16,222 bases of DNA from CAZKMM01 sp964553915 (GTDB lineage: Bacteria > RBG-13-61-14 > DRUE01). Under the pieces are notes generated by a model. It did no database searches. It was given only the letters and a program-made list of their open reading frames with translations, and had not been told where the DNA came from. The stretch's first letter is position 1. Every line of letters starts with the position of its first letter. Shown piece after piece: positions 7,400 to 14,934 of this stretch. Location: assembly GCA_964553915.1 (NCBI GenBank), contig CAZKMM010000052.1, positions 1 to 16,222 on the forward strand, given 5' to 3'. A program made the translations under genes and the position numbers.

Positions 7400-8102
7400 T
7401 TTTGAGCTTCTGGAGGCAAAAGCCGGGCAGAAGATTTTAGATGCTGGCTGTGGAGCAGGTCGGCACAGCTATGAGGCACATCGGAGAAAAATGCAGGTCT
7501 TTGCTCTGGATTACTGCCAGGAAGAGGTAAAGAAGGTTATGTATGGTCTGGCAGATGCGGAAAAGAGAATCAGCTCCAATTCCCATCCCTGGCTGGTGCT
7601 TCAGGGAGATGTTCATCATTTGCCCTTTCCGGACGATTTCTTTGACCGGATTATTTGCTCGGAAGTGATTGAGCATATTTATGAGGATGTCCGGGTTTTA
7701 AAGGAGCTTGCCCGAATTCTAAAGCCCCGGGGAAGAATTGCCATTACCACTCCCACCTATTTTACTGAATACGCTTATGACAAATTAAGCCCGCTTTATT
7801 TTTCCAATCCAGGTGGACATATCCGAAAATTTCTTCCCGGGGAACTGGCAGAAAAAATCCGGCTCTGCGGTCTGAAAATCTATGCGGTGAGATTTGCTCA
7901 CGGACTTCATTCTCCTTACTGGCTTCTTCGCTGTATTTTCGGTCTGGAAAATGAAAATCATCCGGTCTCTCGGGCATATCGCTGGATTTTGGTAAAAAGC
8001 TTTTATTCTCAGGCAATGAAAAAAGTAGAAAAAGTGCTAAATTATATCTGTCCCAAAAGCATTATCTTTTATGCCTGGAAGCCAGAAGTCAAGGAGCTAT
8101 AA
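7386..8102 (+). CDS. Class I SAM-dependent methyltransferase
   Basis: The 238-residue protein has the Rossmann-fold methyltransferase pattern: motif I DAGCGAGRH (19-27), the acidic residue Asp42 ending the second strand, GDVHHLPFPDDFFD (74-87) and CSEVIEHI (91-98), then a strand IAITTPTY. The C-terminal third (from about 120) is basic and aromatic-rich and probably recognises the substrate. It directly follows two GT4 genes and a GpgS-type gene, so a sugar O-methyltransferase acting on their product is the simplest guess; Rv3030 next to Rv3032 in mycobacteria is a similar arrangement. The family alone does not fix the substrate, and small-molecule or lipid methylation remains possible. Confidence 0.85.
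   Translation: MLTVDFELLEAKAGQKILDAGCGAGRHSYEAHRRKMQVFALDYCQEEVKKVMYGLADAEKRISSNSHPWLVLQGDVHHLPFPDDFFDRIICSEVIEHIYEDVRVLKELARILKPRGRIAITTPTYFTEYAYDKLSPLYFSNPGGHIRKFLPGELAEKIRLCGLKIYAVRFAHGLHSPYWLLRCIFGLENENHPVSRAYRWILVKSFYSQAMKKVEKVLNYICPKSIIFYAWKPEVKEL
8091..8096 (+). promoter_or_regulatory. Ribosome binding site deciding the hisG start
   Basis: AAGGAG sits at the very end of the methyltransferase gene, seven bases before ATG 8104. It selects 8104 over an in-frame ATG at 8071. Confidence 0.65.
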
Positions 8103-8103
8103 A

Positions 8104-8994
8104 ATGACAAAGAAAAACCAAGCCAAAAAATTAAAAATTGCCCTTCCCAAGGGCTCGCTTCAACAGACCACCTTTGAGCTTTTCTCCCGGGCAGGCTGGA
8201 GAATTACCACTGGCACCAGAGAGTTATTCCCCAGCATTGATGACCCGGAAATAGAAGCAACCCTGCTTCGGGCACAGGAGATTGCCAGCTATGTGGAAAA
8301 AGGAATTTTTGACTGCGGAATCACTGGCAAAGACTGGGTGATTGAACAATCCGCAAAAGTGAAAGAGGTCTGTGCCCTTACTTATGCTAAAACCGGCTTC
8401 CGTCCGGTTCGCTGGGTGGTGGCGGTGCCAGAGGATTCTCCGATAAAAACCCCCAAACAACTGCAGGGAAAAAGAATTGCTACCGAGGCGGTGAACCTGA
8501 CCAAAAAGTATTTAAAAGAAAAAGGAATCAAAGCCGAGGTGGAATTTAGCTGGGGAGCTACTGAAGCAAAGGCACATCTGGTAGATGCGATTGTAGAGGT
8601 GACCGAAACCGGGAGCAGTTTAAGGGCAAATAATTTAAGAATCCTTGATACGGTGCTCTGGTCTGAACCGGTCTTGATCGCCAATCAAGCGGTCTGGAAA
8701 TCTAATTCCTGGAAAAAAGAAAAAATCCAGGTGCTGGCAATGATGCTCCAGGGTGCCCTGCAGGCATATAATCAGGTGGGGCTAAAAATGAATGTTCCCA
8801 AAAAATCCCTAGATAAGGTTTTAAACCTTCTTCCAGCACTTCAAACTCCCACCCTGGCACCGCTGGCAAATTCAGACTGGTTCAGCCTGGAAGTGGTGGT
8901 AGAGGAAAAAGAGGTTCGGAGATTAATTCCTCTGTTAAAAAAAGCAGGGGCAAGCGGAATTATTGAATATCCTCTAATCAAGTTAATTTACTGA
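8104..8994 (+). CDS. hisG: ATP phosphoribosyltransferase, long form
   Basis: HisG joins PRPP and ATP in the first, feedback-controlled step of histidine synthesis. The 296-residue product shows KIALPKGSLQ (11-20), ITGKDW (73-78) and the PRPP-binding DAIVEVTETGSSLRANNLR (161-179). About 75 further residues, ending in WFSLEVVVEEKEVRRLIP and a GASGIIEYPLIKL strand, match the ACT-like regulatory domain of long-form HisG. It therefore should not need HisZ and is likely inhibited by histidine. The start at 8104 follows a good ribosome site; the gene begins one base after the methyltransferase stop. No other his gene is in the window, so it is an isolated member of the pathway inside an unrelated gene run. 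Confidence 0.95.
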   Translation: MTKKNQAKKLKIALPKGSLQQTTFELFSRAGWRITTGTRELFPSIDDPEIEATLLRAQEIASYVEKGIFDCGITGKDWVIEQSAKVKEVCALTYAKTGFRPVRWVVAVPEDSPIKTPKQLQGKRIATEAVNLTKKYLKEKGIKAEVEFSWGATEAKAHLVDAIVEVTETGSSLRANNLRILDTVLWSEPVLIANQAVWKSNSWKKEKIQVLAMMLQGALQAYNQVGLKMNVPKKSLDKVLNLLPALQTPTLAPLANSDWFSLEVVVEEKEVRRLIPLLKKAGASGIIEYPLIKLIY

Positions 8995-8996
8995 AA

Positions 8997-11900
8997 ATGG
9001 AAAAAGACGCAGGGTTTGTTCATCTTCATAACCACAGTGAATTCAGTATGCTGGATGGTCTGCTCCGCCTGGAGGAGCTGGTGAAAACCGCCCGGGAGTT
9101 TAAAATGCCCGCGGTAGCGATTACCGACCACGGCAATATCTTCGGGGCAGTAAAATTTTATGAACTGGCGGTTGGGGAAGGAATTAAGCCGATTATCGGC
9201 TGTGAGGTTTATCTGGCTCGGAAGGGAATTGAACATAAAGAAAAAAAGCAAGGAAGCCCTTATCATCTGGTTCTGCTCTGCGCCGATGAAGAGGGATATA
9301 GAAATCTCTGCCGGCTGATTACCATCAGCTACCTGGAAGGATTTTATTATAAGCCGAGAATTGACCACCAGCTTCTGGAAAAACACTCCCGGGGGTTGAT
9401 TGCCCTTACCTCCTGTCTGCAGGGAGAAATTCCTCAACTGCTCCTTTCTGGAGAGGAAAAGCAGGCAGAGGAAAAGCTGGGCTGGTATCAGGAGATATTT
9501 GGCAGGGAGAATTTTTACCTTGAGCTTCAGGATAATGGTCTGGAGGAACAGAGCCGGCTCAATCAAATGCTTATCTCTTTAAGCCAAAAAACCGGCGCTC
9601 CTTTAGTCTGCACCAATGACTGCCATTACCTGAAGCCTGAAGATGCCCGACTTCAGGAAATCCTCTTCTGTATTGACCAGAAGAAAAAGATTGACGACCC
9701 GAACCGGTTCCGCCTCCGAACCGACCAGCTTTATTTCCGCTCGCCAGAAGAAATGAAACACCGCTTCCGGGAGGTTCCCGAGGCAATTAAAAATACCCTG
9801 AAAATTGCCGAGCAATGCAATTTTTATTTCCGCTTTGACCAGCTTCATCTCCCGACCCTGGAGCTGGGAGAAGATGAAACCGTAGAAGAAAAACTGGAAA
9901 AACAAGCCCGAAAAGGCTTTGAGGAAAAATTAGCATATCTTCGTGCCTGCTACCCGGATTTTGCCCGAAAAGAGCCAGAATACCAAAAGCGGTTTAAATA
10001 TGAGCTGGAGATTATCAAAACTACTGGCTTTGCCGGATATTTTCTCATCGTGGCAGACCTGGTTAATTATGCCCGGGAAAAACAAATTCCCGTGGGACCG
10101 GGAAGGGGCTCTTCAGCAGGCAGTCTGGTTGCTTATTCTTTAGGAATTACCAATGTTGACCCGATTCGCTATGGACTTCTTTTTGAGCGGTTTTTAACTC
10201 CAGAACGAAAAGAAATTCCTGATATAGATGTGGACTTCTGCCAGGAACGAAGAGGAGAGTTGATTAAGTATGCTCAAAAAAGATACGGCGGTAAAGAGAA
10301 GGTGGTTCAGCTTATCACCTATCAAAAGCTGGGAGCCAAAGCAGTGGTCCGGGATGTGGGCAGAGTATTGAACTTTCCCTTCTCTTTAGTTGACCGTCTT
10401 GCCAAACTGATTCCCAATGACCCGGAGCTTGATTTGAAAAAAATCTGGGAAATAGAACCCCGGCTCCGGGAACTGGTAGAGGAAGAGCCCAAATTAAAGG
10501 AGCTTTTTGAAATTGCCAGCCAGCTGGAAGGACTGCCCCGAAACCCGGGCACCCACGCAGCCGGAGTGGTGATTTCTGACCAACCCATTACCGAATATAT
10601 GCCTCTTTTCAAAAGAGCTGGAGAAAAAGAGCCTATCACCACCCAGTTTGACGGCGACTCGGTTGCGAAAATGGGGCTGGCAAAATTTGACCTTCTCGGC
10701 TTAAGAAACCTGACTGTGATTGACCACGCCATCAAGTTAATCAAGCAAACCCGGGGAATTGAGCTCAATATCAATGCAATTCCCCTGGATGATGGAAAAA
10801 CTTTTGAACTGTTCAAACGGGGAGAAACCCTGGGAATTTTCCAGATGGAAAGTAAAGGAATGACCCAGCTGGCAGTCCGGCTCGCCCCGGACCGGATAGA
10901 AGACCTGATCGCCATCATCGCCTTATATCGCCCCGGTCCGCTGATGAGCGGGATGGTAGATGATTTTATCCTCCGCAAGCACGGGGAAAAGCCCATTGAA
11001 TATCTGGTTCCTGCCCTGAAGGAAATTCTGGAAGAGACCTATGGGGTAATTTTATATCAGGAGCAGGTAATGCAAATTGCTCAAAAGCTTGCTGGATATA
11101 ACGCCGGAGAAGCAGACCGCTTCCGAAAGGCAATGGGGAAAAAGATTCGGGAGATTATGGAGCAGGAGCGGGAAAGATTTGTTAAAGGATGCCTGAAATC
11201 TGGCTTAAGCTCAGAGCAGGCGGACCGGCTTTTTGAGACCATTTCCTATTTTGCCGGCTATGGATTTAATAAGGCTCACTCCACCGGTTATGCTCTTATC
11301 GCCTATCAAACCGCTTATTTAAAAGCTCATTTTCCCTTAGAATATCTCACCGCTCTTCTGAACAGCGAAATCAACAGAACTGATAAACTGGTGGTTTACC
11401 TGCGGGAAGCCAAAAGAATCGGGCTGGAGGTAATTCCTCCTCATATTAACTCTTCTTTCTGGGAATTTACCATTAAAGATGGAAAAATCCTTTATGGGCT
11501 CGGAGCAATCAAGAATGTTGGGAAAAAAGCGGTGGAGCAGATTGTTAAGGAAAGAACCGAACAGGGAGAATTTAGCTCTATTTTTGATTTCTGCGAGCGG
11601 GTGGATTTAACCCTGGCAAACCGCCGGGTAATTGAAAGTCTGGTCAAGGCGGGTGCCTTTGATGGGCTGGGAGCCAATCGGGCTCAGTTGCTGGCGGTAT
11701 TAGACCAGGCAATGGAAAGCGGGATAGAACGAAAAAGAAGCCGGGAGCAGGGGCAGGGAGATTTCTTTCAGATTTTAGGAAAAGAATCTTCTCAGCCAGA
11801 GACTCTGGTGCACTATCCGGAAATCAGCGAGTGGGACTTAGACCAGAAACTGGAATACGAAAGAGAAGTTTTAGGGCATTATCTTTCCGGGCATCCTTTG

Positions 11901-12482
11901 GTAAAATATAAAATGTTGATCGAAAAAATAAATCTGATGAGCGCAGGTAAAATTTCCACCCTGGAATCAGGTCAGGCGGTAACTCTCTGCGGGGTGGTAA
12001 GCGAATATTCGGAAAAAAACACCAGAAAAAAAGAAAGGATGGCAAACTTTCTGCTGGAAGATTTAACCGGCAGGATCGAAGTGGTGGTATTTCCTGCTAC
12101 TTTTCAGGAAGTGGCTGAAAGGCTTAAGAATCACGAAGAGCCAGTGGTGGTTCAGGGAAGGGTAAGGATAGAGAATCAACCGCAGGTAATCGCAGAAAAA
12201 ATCTACTCGCTCCCCCAGGCTCTGGAAGAACATTTCACCCAGGTGCATTTCTGGATTCCAGTGGAAGAATCTAAGGAAGAGATTTTAAAAGAACTTCAAC
12301 AACTGGTAAGTGAGCTTCCGGGCAAAAGCCGGGTGGTGCTTCATTTTCGTTTTCCTGACCAGGGAGAGGTGGTGCTCAGGCTTCCGGATTCTTTACGGAT
12401 TAAGCCCGGGATGAATCTGGCGGAAAAATATCAGGAGCTTATTTCCCAGGCAAGCCCAAATCTGGAAATGAGGATATTATAA
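8997..12482 (+). CDS. dnaE: DNA polymerase III alpha subunit, DnaE type
   Basis: This is the replicative polymerase subunit, 1161 residues, close to the usual DnaE length. The N-terminal PHP domain has HLHNHSEFS (9-17) and ITDHGN (42-47). The polymerase core has GPGRGSSAGSLVAY (367-380), catalytic aspartates 411 and 413 in PDIDVDF, and a third at 565 in KFDLLGL. QGDFF at 920-924 matches the internal beta-clamp-binding motif. An OB domain follows (about 985-1065, with CGVVSEYSEKNTRKKERM). There is no embedded 3'-5' exonuclease, so it is DnaE and not PolC; proofreading must come from elsewhere. The PHP metal residues near the start look intact. The ATG lies two bases after the hisG stop without a clear ribosome site, so coupling to hisG translation is likely. 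Confidence 0.97.
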   Translation: MEKDAGFVHLHNHSEFSMLDGLLRLEELVKTAREFKMPAVAITDHGNIFGAVKFYELAVGEGIKPIIGCEVYLARKGIEHKEKKQGSPYHLVLLCADEEGYRNLCRLITISYLEGFYYKPRIDHQLLEKHSRGLIALTSCLQGEIPQLLLSGEEKQAEEKLGWYQEIFGRENFYLELQDNGLEEQSRLNQMLISLSQKTGAPLVCTNDCHYLKPEDARLQEILFCIDQKKKIDDPNRFRLRTDQLYFRSPEEMKHRFREVPEAIKNTLKIAEQCNFYFRFDQLHLPTLELGEDETVEEKLEKQARKGFEEKLAYLRACYPDFARKEPEYQKRFKYELEIIKTTGFAGYFLIVADLVNYAREKQIPVGPGRGSSAGSLVAYSLGITNVDPIRYGLLFERFLTPERKEIPDIDVDFCQERRGELIKYAQKRYGGKEKVVQLITYQKLGAKAVVRDVGRVLNFPFSLVDRLAKLIPNDPELDLKKIWEIEPRLRELVEEEPKLKELFEIASQLEGLPRNPGTHAAGVVISDQPITEYMPLFKRAGEKEPITTQFDGDSVAKMGLAKFDLLGLRNLTVIDHAIKLIKQTRGIELNINAIPLDDGKTFELFKRGETLGIFQMESKGMTQLAVRLAPDRIEDLIAIIALYRPGPLMSGMVDDFILRKHGEKPIEYLVPALKEILEETYGVILYQEQVMQIAQKLAGYNAGEADRFRKAMGKKIREIMEQERERFVKGCLKSGLSSEQADRLFETISYFAGYGFNKAHSTGYALIAYQTAYLKAHFPLEYLTALLNSEINRTDKLVVYLREAKRIGLEVIPPHINSSFWEFTIKDGKILYGLGAIKNVGKKAVEQIVKERTEQGEFSSIFDFCERVDLTLANRRVIESLVKAGAFDGLGANRAQLLAVLDQAMESGIERKRSREQGQGDFFQILGKESSQPETLVHYPEISEWDLDQKLEYEREVLGHYLSGHPLVKYKMLIEKINLMSAGKISTLESGQAVTLCGVVSEYSEKNTRKKERMANFLLEDLTGRIEVVVFPATFQEVAERLKNHEEPVVVQGRVRIENQPQVIAEKIYSLPQALEEHFTQVHFWIPVEESKEEILKELQQLVSELPGKSRVVLHFRFPDQGEVVLRLPDSLRIKPGMNLAEKYQELISQASPNLEMRIL

Positions 12483-12510
12483 AAAAATCTTATGAAAGGA
12501 AGGTGGGAAA

Positions 12511-12762
12511 ATGGACAAGGCAAAAATTAATGTTCAGGACCAGGTGCTGAATGTCTCCCGGAAGGAAAAAATTCCGGTAGAGATGATTCTCCTGGGAGGA
12601 GAGCGCTATCAGGGGTATATTCAGAGTTTTGATGGCTTTTGTGTTCTCCTCCGGCTGGAGGAAGGCTCAGAGATTATGATTTATAAGCACGCCATCTCTG
12701 TGATTAAGCCGCTCCAGCCTCTCCCCCTGAGCAGAAAAGAAGGAACCAGGGAAGAGGTATGA
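12511..12762 (+). CDS. hfq: RNA chaperone Hfq
   Basis: Hfq is a hexameric Sm-like protein that pairs small RNAs with mRNAs. The 83-residue product carries the Sm1 region with VQDQVLNVSRKEK (8-20), a basic rim patch (RKEK, 17-20), SFDGFCVLL (39-47), and the diagnostic Sm2 motif YKHAIS (58-63) followed by VIKP. The C-terminal tail is short (about 17 residues). An extended ribosome site (AAAGGAAGG, 12495-12503) precedes the ATG by 7 bases. The usual partner miaA is not adjacent; instead Hfq follows dnaE by 28 bases and overlaps the next gene by 4 bases (ATGA). Confidence 0.95.
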   Translation: MDKAKINVQDQVLNVSRKEKIPVEMILLGGERYQGYIQSFDGFCVLLRLEEGSEIMIYKHAISVIKPLQPLPLSRKEGTREEV

Positions 12763-13955
12763 AACATTTCTGGTTTCGGGTCCTTCTCCTCTCCGCAATA
12801 ATTCTTCCTCTTTTTGCCCGGGGAGGAGAAAACTTTAGTTTACTCTGCAGTGGACAGGCAGAGATCGAGGAGGGGAATTTTGCCCGGGCTCGGGCAGAGG
12901 CACTCTCGCAGGCGTTTCGTCAGGCGGTGAATAGTGCCCTGCTTAAGGAACTACCTCCACAGCTTTTAGAGGAAAATAGTGAGCTGATTGAAGAAAAATT
13001 TTTATCTGAGCCCGAGCCTTTTGTTTATCGGTATCGGATTATTTCCGAGCAGGTAAGCGGAAACCTGTATCTGATGGAAGCAGAGGTAGAGGTTTCTCTG
13101 CCCAATCTCAGGAATCATTTAATTCAAACCGGGCTGATTATCTCCCCGGAAAGAAGCCTGCTTTTGATGGTGCTAGAAAAACAGGACTCTTCTTTTACCT
13201 CTGCCTGGCTGAAGGACTCGGCTCAGGCTAATCACCTGGAAAAGCTCCTCAGCCTGGAGTTGAAAAGATGGGGATTTCGGGTTGTCTCCCCGGAACCAAT
13301 TTTTCAGCTCCCGGAGCTGGAAGAAAATCTCACTCTTTCTGGCTGGCTTTCTCAACTGGGCAGAAAATATCAGGCAAGGTTTTTAATTTATGCTACCGCC
13401 CGGGTTGAGGCGCAGGAATCAGAAATAATCAAGCAGAAGGAAAAACCTGAAGAAGCTGAGGAAAAGCCAAAAAAAATTTATCAATTCAGCGCTCAACTGG
13501 AGCTGAAAATTTTTGACCTGGAAAAGGAAGAAGCGGTTTTCCAGTGCCAGAGAACCGAAAAGGTAACGGGCTTTGACTACCAGTCCACCCGCTATCGCTT
13601 AATGGAAAGGCTGGTTAATAGCTTACTGGGAGATTTGAGCCTGACCCTGGAGCGATTAAGCCAGAGGAGCAGGATTCCGGCAGAAAAAAGCAGAAGTGAG
13701 ATTATCTCCATCCTCGGTCTCAGCTCCTGGTATCAATATCAGCAGATTGCTGAGGGCTTGAAAAAAATTGCTCAGATTCAAAATTTTCAGCTTTTTGAGT
13801 TTACTCCCGGGGAGGTAAGATTAAAAATCAACTATCAGGGAAAGACCGGGGATTTAATCCGTGCCATCACCAGCTATCAATTCCCGGACCTCCGCCTCCT
13901 GCCTTTAGAATCTTCCGAGCGGAAATTTACCTTCCGAATCCAGCCCAGATTTTAA
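12759..13955 (+). CDS. Secreted protein with FlgT-N-like region, function unknown
   Basis: The 398-residue product starts with a signal peptide (basic start, hydrophobic core about 5-19, then ARGGEN). The mature N-terminus has SGQAEIEEGNFARARAEALS followed by an Ala-rich helix and, to about residue 127, a GNLYLMEAEVEVSLPNL strand region. This resembles the N-terminal domain of the flagellar assembly protein FlgT and related periplasmic proteins. The middle has a charged Glu/Lys stretch (about 224-241) and the C-terminal third has no motif I know. No flagellar genes are nearby, so a general envelope role is as likely. Its ATG overlaps the hfq stop, and it ends one base before the next gene. 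Confidence 0.7.
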   Translation: MKHFWFRVLLLSAIILPLFARGGENFSLLCSGQAEIEEGNFARARAEALSQAFRQAVNSALLKELPPQLLEENSELIEEKFLSEPEPFVYRYRIISEQVSGNLYLMEAEVEVSLPNLRNHLIQTGLIISPERSLLLMVLEKQDSSFTSAWLKDSAQANHLEKLLSLELKRWGFRVVSPEPIFQLPELEENLTLSGWLSQLGRKYQARFLIYATARVEAQESEIIKQKEKPEEAEEKPKKIYQFSAQLELKIFDLEKEEAVFQCQRTEKVTGFDYQSTRYRLMERLVNSLLGDLSLTLERLSQRSRIPAEKSRSEIISILGLSSWYQYQQIAEGLKKIAQIQNFQLFEFTPGEVRLKINYQGKTGDLIRAITSYQFPDLRLLPLESSERKFTFRIQPRF

Positions 13956-13956
13956 A

Positions 13957-14895
13957 ATGGATGCCATTATTCTTGCCGGTGCCGGAAAAACCAGCCGGCT
14001 AATCTTCGGCGAAAACAAAGCCTTCCTGCTCATCAAAGACCGTCCCCTGATTGAATGGGTGCTGGAAGCGGTTTTAAATGCTCAGGGCATAGAACGAATC
14101 GCGGTGGTGGGACCAAAAGAACCACTGAACCAGACCCTTGGGAAATATCTTTCTGCTGGGGTGATACTGGTTGAACAGGGAAAGAGCCTTTATGAAAACG
14201 CCTTCCGGGCAATCTACCAAGTTCTGGGCATCAAAGATGAAAGTGAGCTAAACCCCGAACAAAAGAAAAAATCTGTATTAGCTCTGAGCGCAGATATTCC
14301 CCTGCTGGTGAGCGAGGAAATAGAATATTTTCTAAAAAAAGCTGACCTATCCCGGTATGATTTTATCTATGGGGTTTGCTCCGAAGATACCCTGAAAAAA
14401 TTTTCCTCCCAGCCAGAAAAACCCGGAATTGACCTTGCCTGTTTTCATACTGACCAATTTTCCGGAAGAATCTGCAACCTGGTTTTAGCCAAGCCCTTTC
14501 AGTTTAAAAATCGCACCCTGCTTGACCAGACATATTCCCTCCGTTATCAGAAAAACCCCTTTAACATCATCAAAACCATTTTGAAAATGCTCGCTCTGCT
14601 TCAGCCCGGCTTGCTCTGGAATTATCTCTGGCTCCAGCTCGGGCTTCAGGCAGAAAAATCAGGAAGAAAAAATTTCGCCCACTGGACAGGAAAAAGAGTA
14701 AAGCTGGAAAAAGTTTTAAAGCAAATCTCTCTCCTGCTCGGACTCTGCTTTGGCATTTTAGAAACCCCTTTTGGCGGTTCTGCTCTGGATGCGGACAATG
14801 AGCGGGATTTTTTAATCCTGGCTCAGAGATTTGATGAATGGAAAAACCAGCAGAAAAAAATCAGTGCCGAGCTAAAAGAAAAAGGAATAATTTAA
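13957..14895 (+). CDS. MobA-like nucleotidyltransferase (NTP_transf_3 type)
   Basis: The 312-residue product begins with MDAIILAGAGKTSRL, a variant of the LAGGxGxR nucleotide-binding loop (Ala replaces the second Gly), then NKAFLLIKDRPLIEWVL (20-36) with the conserved Lys21. LSADIPLL (110-117) holds the metal-binding Asp113. The C-terminal half is unusual: a long hydrophobic amphipathic region (about 205-235) and a GGSALDADNERDF segment (about 278-290) near the end. Such enzymes activate a sugar phosphate, phosphoalcohol or cofactor with CTP, GTP or UTP. The substrate cannot be read from the sequence. It could supply an activated sugar to the upstream glycosyltransferases, but four unrelated genes lie between. 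It is the last plus-strand gene before convergent aroC, 39 bases away. Confidence 0.8.
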   Translation: MDAIILAGAGKTSRLIFGENKAFLLIKDRPLIEWVLEAVLNAQGIERIAVVGPKEPLNQTLGKYLSAGVILVEQGKSLYENAFRAIYQVLGIKDESELNPEQKKKSVLALSADIPLLVSEEIEYFLKKADLSRYDFIYGVCSEDTLKKFSSQPEKPGIDLACFHTDQFSGRICNLVLAKPFQFKNRTLLDQTYSLRYQKNPFNIIKTILKMLALLQPGLLWNYLWLQLGLQAEKSGRKNFAHWTGKRVKLEKVLKQISLLLGLCFGILETPFGGSALDADNERDFLILAQRFDEWKNQQKKISAELKEKGII

Positions 14896-14934
14896 AAACC
14901 TCAATTAAAAAACCGATTGATAAAACCCAGCAAA

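Noticed and set aside
8988..9566. 192-codon open frame antisense to dnaE
   Set aside because: It mirrors the strongly conserved PHP region of dnaE, shows no recognisable domain, and its composition follows from the dnaE codons.
10322..10996. 224-codon open frame antisense to the dnaE polymerase core
   Set aside because: Ser/Arg-rich translation typical of a shadow frame; the opposite strand encodes catalytic DnaE motifs.
14896..14934. Bidirectional terminator between the nucleotidyltransferase gene and aroC
   Set aside because: The 39 bases are A-rich but contain no convincing inverted repeat; an imperfect CCTTCCGC/GCGAAGG pairing at 14940-14968 is within aroC coding sequence.
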